NCBI GenBank assembly: GCA_049511115.1
Contig: JBEKYH010000095.1
Span: forward strand, 1 to 20,301
Direction: 5' to 3'
DNA: 20,301 nucleotides
Origin: JBEKYH01 sp049511115
GTDB lineage: Bacteria; Planctomycetota; Phycisphaerae; Tepidisphaerales; Tepidisphaeraceae
Shown here: in pieces, positions 6,964 through 14,570 of the stretch
How positions within the stretch are numbered: position 1 is the first letter of the stretch
Layout: every line of letters begins with the position of its first letter
Made by a program: the position numbers and the translations under genes
The notes under the pieces: generated by a model
Told to the model about the DNA's origin: nothing
The model's database searches: none
The model's input: the letters and a program-made list of their open reading frames with translations, nothing else

Positions 6964-7260
6964 ATGATGGAGGTGCGTTTCGAGGACCGAAAGCTCGCGC
7001 GTTTGGAAATCGATGCGGCCTTTACGGCTGGCTTCGACGCAAGCCTCGTTAAGTCTTTTCGGAACCGAATGAATTTCATCCGCCAAGCGGTCGATGAGCG
7101 GGCTCTTTACGCGATGAAATCGTGGCATTTCGAGAAACTATCGGGCAAGCGGGCCGGCCAGCATTCGATCCGACTCAACGACCAGTTCCGGCTTGTTGTC
7201 CGCCTTGAGCGCGCCGCGGTGAAGACTGTCGTGATCCTCGAACTGGTCGATTATCACTGA
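6964..7260 (+). CDS. higB: HigB-like toxin (RelE/ParE superfamily)
   Basis: A 98-residue protein of the plasmid-maintenance killer family. HigB toxins are ribosome-dependent mRNA interferases that cut mRNA during translation. The family core is visible in the C-terminal half: WHFEKLSGKRAGQHSIRLND followed by QFRLVVRLE and the terminal ILELVDYH. The N-terminal MEVRFEDRKLARLE fits the usual MI-x-SFRDKRLE start. Two ATGs in tandem (6964 and 6967) are possible starts; the second gives the better family alignment. It precedes the antitoxin gene by 21 bases, the toxin-first order typical of higBA. Confidence 0.93.
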   Translation: MMEVRFEDRKLARLEIDAAFTAGFDASLVKSFRNRMNFIRQAVDERALYAMKSWHFEKLSGKRAGQHSIRLNDQFRLVVRLERAAVKTVVILELVDYH

Positions 7261-7281
7261 GATAATCTCTTAGGAGCCGCC

Positions 7282-7593
7282 ATGAACAACACCAAACCCT
7301 TTCGCCCCGCCGAAGCGTTTCACCCCGGCGTATACATCCGTGAGGAGCTGGAAGCCCGCGGTTGGTCGCAGAGCGACTTCGCCCGGATAATCGACCGGCC
7401 TCTTCAAGCCGTAAATGAAATCATCAACGGCCGCAAGCGTGTCACGGCCGAGACTGCTCTGGCAATCGGCGCCGCCTTCGGCACCGGACCCGAAGTCTGG
7501 GTCAATCTCCAATCCGCCTACGACCTGCAAATAGCCGGCGATCCCGATCCGGCCATCGCCGAGCGCGCCCGCCGTTTTGCCAAATCGGCATAA
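7282..7593 (+). CDS. higA: HigA-like antitoxin with XRE-type helix-turn-helix
   Basis: A 103-residue antitoxin that should neutralise HigB and repress the shared promoter. The start FHPGVYIREELEARGWSQSD (about 13-32) and the HTH segment SQSDFARIIDRPLQAVNEII (about 29-48), followed by NGRKRVTAETALAIGAAFGT GPEVWVNLQ, are diagnostic of the HigA/VapI group. TAGGAG at 7270-7275 lies at ideal spacing from the ATG. The higB stop is 21 bases upstream, so the two form one operon. Confidence 0.95.
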   Translation: MNNTKPFRPAEAFHPGVYIREELEARGWSQSDFARIIDRPLQAVNEIINGRKRVTAETALAIGAAFGTGPEVWVNLQSAYDLQIAGDPDPAIAERARRFAKSA

Positions 7594-7804
7594 CCTGTGC
7601 CTACTGCGGAGAATTTCCCAGCACCTCATCCCCCCTTTACACTTTTACACGCCCGCCGCATCTAAACTCCGGGCGCTATCGCTATAACCTATTCAAGTAC
7701 AATGGTTTGCCGAAATAAAATATTATAACGCCCACTAACTAAATTCGCGCAAAGTGTAAACTTTGTAAACCCCCCCGCCCCCCCGCCCGTCAAATCACCG
7801 CCCC
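7594..7804. other. Convergent intergenic region with G-run and TTTACAC repeats
   Basis: No gene is seen between the 3' ends of higA (+) and birA (-). It contains a direct repeat TTTACAC (7636-7642, 7644-7650), a related dyad AAAGT-GTAA-ACTTT (7751-7764), an A+T-rich patch near 7715-7735, and a C-rich run at 7770-7788. The last reads on the minus strand as GGG-C-G7-C-G7 and could form a G-quadruplex just after the birA stop codon. No ordinary intrinsic terminator is visible. Confidence 0.6.
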
Positions 7805-8578
7805 TCAAACCATCACCACATGCCCCGCGACAACGCGATGCATCGCTCCCGGAGCGTCGCGCACCAAGAGCCGCGCCTGCGGATCAATTCCCTCCACCTT
7901 CCCCGTCAAGACAGGCGAAGCCGCATCCGCGACGATCCGCACGCGCCGGCCCAGCAGGGCGTGATGGTCGTGATATTCGGCCAGAAAAACCCCAAACGCC
8001 TGCCGCCGCCGGTCTTTCATCCGCCGGTGCAGATGCGCGGCCAGGACGATCAGCGCATTCGTCTGGTCGATCGGTTTTCCTGCGATGTTCGATAGGCTCG
8101 TGATCGTCTCCGCCAGCGATCCGGGCGCGGCGGCTGGATCGACATTCACATTCAACCCGATCCCGATCAGATCAAGCTTATTCACACGCTCGCACAACAG
8201 CCCCGCCAGTTTGCGCCGCCCAACCAGCACATCATTGGGCCACTTCAATTGAATGTCCTGCCGCCCCGTTAATTCCGCCGCCGCCGCGCGCGCCGCCAGG
8301 CCGGCAATCAGCGGCAATTCCCCCGCCGGCAGATTCTCCTCGACGGCCAGCGCGAAAGTGACCGTCATAACGCCGCCGGTGGACCACCAGGAATTTCCCC
8401 CGCGCCCGCGGCCGGCGGTCTGCCGCCCGGTCAGCACAATCGCCGGCGCGAAGAATCGCCCGCGTTTTCGCAGGAGGGCCGCGTGGTCATTGGTGCTGCG
8501 CAATCGCGGAAACCAATGCAGATGAAAGGGAGAAATTCCCTGCCGCAGCCGGGCCAGATCGTAGGAGGAACCGTTCAG
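7805..8578 (-). CDS. birA: Biotin--[biotin carboxyl-carrier] protein ligase, stand-alone
   Basis: The enzyme activates biotin with ATP and attaches it to the lysine of biotin carrier domains. Catalytic motifs are complete: AGRGRGGNSWWS (biotinyl-AMP loop), LKWPNDVLV, KLAGLLCE and IGIGLNVNVD, with a small C-terminal domain. There is no N-terminal winged helix, so it is a group I ligase and not a biotin-operon repressor. The first annotatable start by codon is TTG at 8503, but that removes conserved residues: the frame continues upstream as SPFHLHWFPRL before RSTNDHA, which matches the family's N-terminal strand and STN motif. No ATG, GTG or TTG exists upstream before the in-frame TAA of the carboxylase gene (8588-8590). 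CTG at 8578, with AAGG seven bases upstream, is the best candidate, giving 257 residues. The preceding gene is its obvious substrate, pyruvate carboxylase. Confidence 0.93.
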   Translation of the reverse strand: MNGSSYDLARLRQGISPFHLHWFPRLRSTNDHAALLRKRGRFFAPAIVLTGRQTAGRGRGGNSWWSTGGVMTVTFALAVEENLPAGELPLIAGLAARAAAAELTGRQDIQLKWPNDVLVGRRKLAGLLCERVNKLDLIGIGLNVNVDPAAAPGSLAETITSLSNIAGKPIDQTNALIVLAAHLHRRMKDRRRQAFGVFLAEYHDHHALLGRRVRIVADAASPVLTGKVEGIDPQARLLVRDAPGAMHRVVAGHVVMV

Positions 8579-8587
8579 TTGGGAGCC

Positions 8588-11500
8588 TTACCCTTCCAGG
8601 ACAACCAGCAAATCGCCCGCCGCGACGAGCGTGCCGGTCTTGACGAGCACATCGCCGATCTTAGCGTCGCGCGGGCTGTAGACGGCCGTCTCCATCTTCA
8701 TCGCCTCGATGGAAAGCAGTCGCGCCCCGCTCAGCACGGACTCGCCCTTGTTGACCGAAACCGACGACACTTTCCCCGGCATCGGCGCGGCGATGTGCTT
8801 GGGATTGTCTGCATCCGCCTTGGGCGCGCGATGCGCCGTGACTTCCAGGCTCTTATCCGGCACGCTCACCTCGCGCGGCTGGCCGTTCAGTTCAAAAAAC
8901 AATGTTCGCGTCCCATCCTCGCGCGGCTCGCCCATGGTCAGGTATTTGAGGATCAGCGTCTTGCCCGGCTCGATTTCGACATTGATCTCCTCGCCGCTTT
9001 GCAGGCCGTAGAAAAACGCGCTGGTGGGTAGGAACGACGTATTATCGTGCGCCATCAGGTGCTTCTGATAATCCATGAACACCTGCGGATAGAGAATGTA
9101 CGACAGCACATCCGTATCGCGCGGCTCGCGCTTGATCTTGCCTGCCAGTTCCTTCTTCACCGCCGCAAAATCCGCCTTGGGAAGCTTCGCCCCGGCTCGC
9201 CCCGTGATCGGCTTGATCCCCGCCGAATCCAGCACGATCTTTTGCAATACCTTCGGCCACCCATCCGGCGGGAATCCAATCGCCCCCTGCATCAACTCAA
9301 CCACGCTCTTGGGGAAATTCAGCTTTCGCGTCGGATCGAGCACGTCCTGCGCCGTCAGGCCGTTGGTCACCATAAACAGCGCCATATCGCCGACGACCTT
9401 GCTCGACGGCGTCACCTTCACGATATCGCCAAACAGATGGTTCACCGTCGCATACATATCCGCGATGTCGTGCCACCGGTCTTCCAGGTGCAATCCCTTG
9501 GCCTGCTGGCGCAGATTCGTGAACTGCCCGCCCGGCATTTCGTGATGGTAAACCTCCGCTGTTCCCGATTTCACGCCTTCCTCAAACGGGAAATAGTGCT
9601 CGCGGATGGCTTCCCAATAATCGCTTAGCCGATCCAGCGCATCCACGTCCAGCAGACTATCCCGCCGCGTGCGCTGCAGCGCCGCCACCAGGCTGTTCAA
9701 ATTGGGCTGGCTCGTGGTGCCGCTCATGCTCGCCAGCGCGCCATCGACGACATCAACACCAGCCTCCGCCGCCTGAAGCACCGACGCCGAATTGATCCCG
9801 CTCGTGTCATGCGTGTGGAAATGGATCGGCACATCCACCTCCTCGCGCAGCGCCTTCACCAGCGCCGCCGCCGCATAAGGCTTGCACAAACCCGCCATGT
9901 CCTTGATGGCCAGCATGTGCGCCCCCATCTCCACCAATTCCTTGGCCATCGTCAGGTAATATTTCAGGCTGTATTTCGTGCGCTTGGGATCGAGGATATC
10001 GCCCGTATAGCAGATGGCCGCCTCGCAGATGGAACTGGTCTCGTTGCGCACCGCGTCCATCGCCACCTGCATGTTTTTGGTCCAGTTCAGCGAATCAAAA
10101 ACGCGGAACACATCAATCCCCGCCCCGGCCGATTCTTTGATGAATTCTCGCACGACGTTGTCGGGATAGGTTGTGTATCCCACCGCGTTGGAGCCGCGCA
10201 GGAGCATCTGGAAAAGCAGATTGGGAATCTTGGCCCGCATGGCTACCAGGCGGTCCCACGGGTCTTCCTGCAAAAATCGCATGGCCGTGTCGAACGTCGC
10301 CCCGCCCCACATTTCCACGCTGAACAAACCCGGCGCAAGATGCGCCACCGCCTCGGCAATCACCAGCATGTCATACGTCCGCACGCGCGTGGCCAATAGC
10401 GACTGGTGGGCATCGCGGAAGGTGGTATCCGTGAAGAAAACGCGCTTCTGTTTTCGCAGCCAGTCGCAGAATTCCTTGGGGCCTAACTCCTGCAACTTTT
10501 GCTTCGTCCCCGGCGGCGGCGGCGTTCCCTTGGGGTAGGGGGGCACGATCGGATGCGGCAGATGATGCTTGGCCCCCGTGCGCTTTTTCACATCGGGCCG
10601 CCCGTTGACGGTGACATCCGCGAGATAGCTCAGCAATTTGCTGGCCCGGTCGCGCTTGGCCCGGAAGCGCAATAGTTCCGGGGCCGAATCGATAAACGTC
10701 GTCGTCGCGTCGCCGGCCATGAAGGTCGGGTGCATGATGAGGTTCTCGACAAACGAAATGTTCGTCTTCACCCCGCGCACGCGGAACTCGCGCAGCGTGC
10801 GCTCCATGCGGTGGATCGATTCATCCCACGTATTCCCGTACGCGGTCACCTTCACCAGCAGCGAATCAAAGTACGGCGTAATCACCGCGCCAGTGAAAGC
10901 CGTCCCCGCATCCAGGCGGATGCCAAAACCGGCTGCCGAGCGATAACTGGTCAGCCTCCCGTAATCGGGAATGAAATGATTGGTCGGGTCTTCCGTGGTG
11001 ATGCGGCATTGCAGGGCAAACCCGCGAGTGGCGATCTGATCCTGGGGAGGGATATTCACCGGCGGGTCATGCAACTTATTCCCCTGGGAGATCAAAATCT
11101 GGCTCTTGACGATATCCAGCCCGGTGACCACTTCCGTCACCGTATGCTCCACCTGCACGCGCGGATTGACCTCGATGAAAAAGTATTCGTGCTTGTCCAG
11201 GTCGAGCAGAAATTCCACCGTCCCCGCGTTGCGATAGTTGGCCTGCGAGCACAATCGCACCGCCGCCGCGCAAATCTCCTTGCGCAATTCCAGCGGCAAA
11301 TTGGGGCTGGGGGCGATCTCGACCACCTTCTGATGCCGCCGCTGCACGGAGCAATCGCGCTCCCACAGATGCACCAGGTTGCCATGATGATCGCCGAGGA
11401 TTTGCACCTCGATGTGCTTGGCCCGGGGGATATACCGCTCGAGGAAAACTTCCGGCCGGCCGAATGCGGCGCCCGCTTCGCGCTGCGCCTCCTCCAGGCG

Positions 11501-12043
11501 CGGCATCAGCTCTTCCGCCGTGCGGACGACGCGCATCCCGCGCCCGCCGCCGCCGAAGCTGGCCTTAATCATCAGCGGCAGGCCGATCTCCTTGGCCGCC
11601 GCCTTGATCTCCGCGGGGTCGGCCAGCGCATTCTCCGTGCCGGGAATAGTCGGCACATTGCTCAACTTGGCCAGCTTTTTCGCCTCGGTCTTGTCCCCGA
11701 ACATGCGCAGCAGTTCCGGCGTCGGCCCGACGAAGGTGATGCCGGCGTCGATGCACGCCTGCGACAGGTCGGCGTTCTCCGACAAAAACCCGTACCCCGG
11801 ATGAATCGCGTCCACCCCATGCTCTTTGGCGACCGCGATGATTCCCGCAATATTGAGGTATCCCTTGACCGGCTCCCCCCCGTCCGGCGGCCCGATCTGG
11901 TACGACTCATCCGCTTTGAACCGGTGCAGGGCAAAGCGGTCCTCATAGGTATAGACGGCGACCGTCGTCATCCCCAGCTCGGTGGCGGCCCTGAATACCC
12001 GAATGGCGATCTCGCTACGATTGGCGACAAGCAGTTTTTTCAT
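8588..12043 (-). CDS. pyc: Pyruvate carboxylase
   Basis: A 1151-residue biotin enzyme that makes oxaloacetate from pyruvate, bicarbonate and ATP, replenishing the TCA cycle. The order is the single-chain form: biotin carboxylase (about 1-450, MKKLLVANRSEIAIRVFRAA, ATP-grasp loop FGGGGRGMRVV, FIEVNPRVQVEHTVTE), carboxyltransferase of the DRE-TIM type (from about 540, FTDTTFRDAHQSLLATRVRT, then HFHTHDTSG), the allosteric linker and a C-terminal biotin carrier domain with AMKM, where Lys1116 is biotinylated. Length equals the family norm. ATG 12043 is chosen because homology begins exactly there; the frame stays open another 111 codons upstream through repeat DNA, with no family similarity. No strong Shine-Dalgarno is seen. 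The biotin ligase gene follows within about ten bases. Confidence 0.98.
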   Translation of the reverse strand: MKKLLVANRSEIAIRVFRAATELGMTTVAVYTYEDRFALHRFKADESYQIGPPDGGEPVKGYLNIAGIIAVAKEHGVDAIHPGYGFLSENADLSQACIDAGITFVGPTPELLRMFGDKTEAKKLAKLSNVPTIPGTENALADPAEIKAAAKEIGLPLMIKASFGGGGRGMRVVRTAEELMPRLEEAQREAGAAFGRPEVFLERYIPRAKHIEVQILGDHHGNLVHLWERDCSVQRRHQKVVEIAPSPNLPLELRKEICAAAVRLCSQANYRNAGTVEFLLDLDKHEYFFIEVNPRVQVEHTVTEVVTGLDIVKSQILISQGNKLHDPPVNIPPQDQIATRGFALQCRITTEDPTNHFIPDYGRLTSYRSAAGFGIRLDAGTAFTGAVITPYFDSLLVKVTAYGNTWDESIHRMERTLREFRVRGVKTNISFVENLIMHPTFMAGDATTTFIDSAPELLRFRAKRDRASKLLSYLADVTVNGRPDVKKRTGAKHHLPHPIVPPYPKGTPPPPGTKQKLQELGPKEFCDWLRKQKRVFFTDTTFRDAHQSLLATRVRTYDMLVIAEAVAHLAPGLFSVEMWGGATFDTAMRFLQEDPWDRLVAMRAKIPNLLFQMLLRGSNAVGYTTYPDNVVREFIKESAGAGIDVFRVFDSLNWTKNMQVAMDAVRNETSSICEAAICYTGDILDPKRTKYSLKYYLTMAKELVEMGAHMLAIKDMAGLCKPYAAAALVKALREEVDVPIHFHTHDTSGINSASVLQAAEAGVDVVDGALASMSGTTSQPNLNSLVAALQRTRRDSLLDVDALDRLSDYWEAIREHYFPFEEGVKSGTAEVYHHEMPGGQFTNLRQQAKGLHLEDRWHDIADMYATVNHLFGDIVKVTPSSKVVGDMALFMVTNGLTAQDVLDPTRKLNFPKSVVELMQGAIGFPPDGWPKVLQKIVLDSAGIKPITGRAGAKLPKADFAAVKKELAGKIKREPRDTDVLSYILYPQVFMDYQKHLMAHDNTSFLPTSAFFYGLQSGEEINVEIEPGKTLILKYLTMGEPREDGTRTLFFELNGQPREVSVPDKSLEVTAHRAPKADADNPKHIAAPMPGKVSSVSVNKGESVLSGARLLSIEAMKMETAVYSPRDAKIGDVLVKTGTLVAAGDLLVVLEG

Positions 12044-12410
12044 GTATCGATCAGGCGGTTGTTGATCGGCGGTATTGTGGTGGGAAGCGCCGGATTTGCA
12101 AGCGGTTGACAAAGGGCAAAACACATGCTCGCCCAACACCTGCGGCGACCCGCCATTTCTCCCCATTTCCCCCGCCCCCGGCCTGCGGCGAGCCACGTCG
12201 AGCCGTACACCGGGGGAGGGCTGGGGAGGGGGCTTGGGAGTGAGGCCGCCGATGTCGCAGAACGGGTACCTGGACACTTTTAGACGGAATTGGACAGTTT
12301 CTAATCGCTGGACGCCAGTAGCGCCCCCCCGCGGACTATTGGCTGCGTTCGACTTTCGACTTCCTACTCCCGCCACGGCGGAACCGAGACTCGAGTTTTT
12401 CGGCCGGAGA
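12044..12410. other. Non-coding region upstream of pyc with G/C-rich palindrome
   Basis: No supported gene. It contains CCCCCGG (12175-12181) facing CCGGGGG (12210-12216), a possible hairpin around a 28-base loop of GGCGAGCC/GTCGAGCC words, with further G-runs to 12235. This looks like an interspersed palindromic element. The pyc promoter should lie in 12044-12110 on the minus strand, but no convincing -35/-10 pair is visible. Confidence 0.55.
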
Positions 12411-12552
12411 CCATGTTACAGATGTTACAGTGGTTTAGGTGCTAAGTATGTAACTCCCTAACATTTTATCCGGGATAAGGGATTGCCGATGCGGGAGTTG
12501 CGGGAATGAGCAAGATTTATATAAAACATATGGAGAAAAACTTGTAACATGG
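12411..12552. repeat. A+T-richer segment bounded by 10-bp inverted repeats
   Basis: CCATGTTACA (12411-12420) and TGTAACATGG (12543-12552) are perfect inverse copies at the ends of a 142-bp segment clearly lower in G+C than its surroundings. Inside are another TGTTACA (12423-12429), a GTAAC near 12450 and the perfect palindrome TTATCC-G-GGATAA (12466-12478). No coding frame is convincing. It could be a tiny non-autonomous element or a clustered regulatory region. Confidence 0.45.
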
Positions 12553-12652
12553 GCCAGAGTGCCTTGGCGGGGGTGAAAAGGGGGTTTGATGAATGTGCAA
12601 CAAACAGCATGGATCAACGGCGGGGGCGGGCGATACCGCTGACGTCAGGGGA

Positions 12653-12673
12653 GGTGGGCCGTGCCCACCCTAC
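12653..12673. repeat. GGTGGGC-CGT-GCCCACC palindrome plus CTAC
   Basis: A perfect 7-bp stem with 3-base loop (12653-12669) followed by CTAC. It is the same core as the two arms at 14416-14469. It is followed by a G-rich run (GGGAGAGGGTTGGGGTGAGGG, split around 12678-12698) and by purine-rich GGAGA words to about 12760 like those at 3285-3310. Confidence 0.75.
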
Positions 12674-12794
12674 TCAGGGAGAGGGTTGGGGTGAGGGTTC
12701 TTCGCCTTTTGCCGCAATTGAGCGTCACACCCCACGGAGAGGGAGACGCGGAGAAGCGGAGTTTTTTCATACCCGCTGGTATAGAATACAGGTT

Positions 12795-12968
12795 ATGGCC
12801 CGCCGCATCGAAAACGTCCTGTTAATCGTTTCATTAGTGTTGTCGAATTTGGAAACACCCATTCCCTCGTGCGTCAGCTTCCTGGCAACGATAATCAGCG
12901 CTGTTCTTTTCGTAAGATTCTGTTACAAGGCCGGTACCGTGTTCATTCTCGCGGAGGGACCCGGCTAG
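12795..12968 (+). CDS. Possible small membrane protein (doubtful)
   Basis: A 57-residue frame starting MARRIENVLLIVSLVLSN, with two hydrophobic stretches (about 7-18 and 29-43) and ending AEGPG. TATAGAAT about 15 bases upstream resembles a -10 box and AGG lies before the ATG. It ends 33 bases before the lipoprotein gene. The frame is open far upstream (to 12549) through repeat DNA, which weakens the case. I do not recognise it; it may be leader DNA of the downstream gene. Confidence 0.2.
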   Translation: MARRIENVLLIVSLVLSNLETPIPSCVSFLATIISAVLFVRFCYKAGTVFILAEGPG

Positions 12969-13001
12969 ACCAAAAAGAATACGAGCGGTCGCGTGCCGAC
13001 G

Positions 13002-14411
13002 ATGCGATTCACTGTGCGAGCTTTTTGCCTCGTAGTTGGCCTGGTAACGGCTTGCCATGCCGTTGCTGCGCCACCCACCGCGCCGAGCACGGAGCCAGCT
13101 CCGTATATCACCGCATTTGCCGTACATGTTGCGGCGTTGCCAGAGCCGGTCATGAAGTACCGGTTGATGACCCCGCTCTACGAGAAGACGCCGGGCGACG
13201 CGGCGCCGATCTATCTGGACGCCATCAAGCGCATTGATCGCATTCCCGACGATCTTGTTTCGGCTGGAACTACCTACGAGGCCATGCCGCTCGCGGAACT
13301 CGCCCACTCGGATGTGGATAAATACCTCGCGGCATTTGCCGACGTGTCGAATCAAATCAAAATGGCCACGCCCAGGGAAGAATGCCGCTGGGATCCCAGG
13401 ATGAATGTGAGCGAGATCAGCCAGACGCGCGGGCTGTTCGAGCCGCTCTTGGTGCAACTTCGCGTGCAAATCGCGCGCGAGCAATATGACCAGGCTGCCG
13501 CGACGTGCCGGGACATTTTTGCGCTTGCCCACAGCCTTCGGGGCAGCCTCTTGCAGGCGCTGGAGGGGGAGGGTTACGCCAAAGCGGCGATCGAGCAAAT
13601 TGAGGAGTTGGAAAAACAGCCTGGGTCGCCAAACTTTTACGGAGCGCTCGCTGATCTGCCAAGGCCGTTCTTTGATTTCCCCGAGTTGCTTCAAAACGAG
13701 CAATCCGTCGTATTGTCGATGATCCCCGAGTTCAAACAAGCCGCCGATCACCCGCTCAAGCCGGATCAATGGAACGATGTCCTGCCCCATTTCATGCAAC
13801 TTAAATTGCTATTCGCCCCATTTCCGCAGGTTGCTTCGGCAGTCATCACCGCTTACGGCGGGCCCTCCAAGTTGGCCACTTTGTTTCCCGAGGCCAGACC
13901 GTACGTCATTGCTCACAAACTGCTATCGGCCGACGAAGCGGACAAGGGTCCGTCTAACCATGTGATCGGCGTCTATCTCTTTGCCAAATATCAGGAGTTC
14001 TTCGACCAGGCGTACATTGCCGCCCGCTTGCCGTATCCTCAGGCATTTGAGGCATTGGGCCAAGCGCAGAATCGTCTTGGCCCACACCTGCCGGGCGAAA
14101 CCTTTCCGCGCGGCAATCCCTTCATGCTGACGGATTCCCTTATCTCGCCGCTCTTTGCCCTGGGTTCGCTCGACCGCGACATCGCTCTCCACCAATGCGT
14201 CGAGGCGATCCGCGCATACGCAGCCAGCCATGATGGCAAACCACCGCAACGGCTCGAGGACATGACCGATCCGCCTGCGCCGCCGAATCCGTTGACCGGG
14301 CAGCCGTTCATTTACACGGCCGACGGACAGGTGGTGGAATTCGATATCCGGCCGCCGGCGGCGCTTGAGAAGGGCAATCGGAGGCTGGTGCGGGTAACGG
14401 TGGCGCGGTGA
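13002..14411 (+). CDS. Probable lipoprotein of unknown function
   Basis: A 469-residue exported protein. The signal peptide MRFTVRAFCLVVGLVTAC ends in a lipobox, VTAC, predicting lipidation at Cys18; cleavage by signal peptidase I after VAA is the alternative. The middle is alpha-helical and rich in Leu/Ala/Glu with no catalytic motif that I recognise. Near the C-terminus, CVEAIRAYAASHDGKPPQRL (about residues 400-420) followed by DPPAPPNPLTGQPFIYTADG resembles the end of many planctomycete exported proteins, where residues of an (A/S)xHxGKxPxxLxD(I/M) helix precede a P(L/V)TGxPFxY hairpin; this is recollection of the family pattern. A GTG at 12993 is a possible alternative start. A stable palindromic hairpin begins 4 bases after the stop. 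Confidence 0.85.
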   Translation: MRFTVRAFCLVVGLVTACHAVAAPPTAPSTEPAPYITAFAVHVAALPEPVMKYRLMTPLYEKTPGDAAPIYLDAIKRIDRIPDDLVSAGTTYEAMPLAELAHSDVDKYLAAFADVSNQIKMATPREECRWDPRMNVSEISQTRGLFEPLLVQLRVQIAREQYDQAAATCRDIFALAHSLRGSLLQALEGEGYAKAAIEQIEELEKQPGSPNFYGALADLPRPFFDFPELLQNEQSVVLSMIPEFKQAADHPLKPDQWNDVLPHFMQLKLLFAPFPQVASAVITAYGGPSKLATLFPEARPYVIAHKLLSADEADKGPSNHVIGVYLFAKYQEFFDQAYIAARLPYPQAFEALGQAQNRLGPHLPGETFPRGNPFMLTDSLISPLFALGSLDRDIALHQCVEAIRAYAASHDGKPPQRLEDMTDPPAPPNPLTGQPFIYTADGQVVEFDIRPPAALEKGNRRLVRVTVAR

Positions 14412-14415
14412 GCGT

Positions 14416-14469
14416 GTAGGGTGGGCATCGCCCACCTTTTGCGGTGCCGGTGGGCAATGCCCACCCTAC
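14416..14469. repeat. Nested palindrome GTAGGGTGGGC... after the lipoprotein gene
   Basis: Arms 14416-14436 and 14449-14469 are 21 bases and inverse with one mismatch, around a 12-base loop. Each arm is itself a hairpin, GGTGGGC-ATC-GCCCACC and GGTGGGC-AAT-GCCCACC. TTTT (14437-14440) follows the first arm. It may terminate the upstream transcript but has the form of an interspersed repeat. Confidence 0.9.
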
Positions 14470-14570
14470 GGACTTGTCAAAGAGCCATCCTGAGTCTGCC
14501 GACGCAGGCACACATTGGGCCCAAGACGAAGGGTGATATTCTCGTTAACTATGGCAAGTAACGAAAAATC

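Noticed and set aside
6782..6964. 60-codon minus-strand frame between serpin and higB
   Set aside because: No ribosome-binding site or recognisable sequence, and it covers the promoter and dyads of the divergent genes.
10730..12109. Open frame of 459 codons on the plus strand opposite pyc
   Set aside because: It is antisense to the strongly conserved biotin carboxylase domain, and its Arg/His/Gln-rich translation is typical of a G+C-rich shadow frame.
12263..12302. Short stretch around GGTACCTGGACACTTTTAG that recalls sequence seen near transposase remnants
   Set aside because: The resemblance is from memory and too short; no transposase frame or terminal repeats accompany it.
12044..12376. 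111-codon N-terminal extension of pyruvate carboxylase
   Set aside because: The extension is low-complexity repeat DNA, and family similarity starts exactly at MKKLLVANRSEIA.
12549..12968. 139-codon plus-strand frame starting MGQSALAG
   Set aside because: Its first 82 codons run through palindromic and purine-rich repeat DNA. Only the last part (from 12795) is kept, at low confidence.
12834..13799. Open frame of 321 codons on the minus strand opposite the lipoprotein gene
   Set aside because: The plus-strand frame has a signal peptide, lipobox and a recognisable C-terminal pattern; the minus frame has none.
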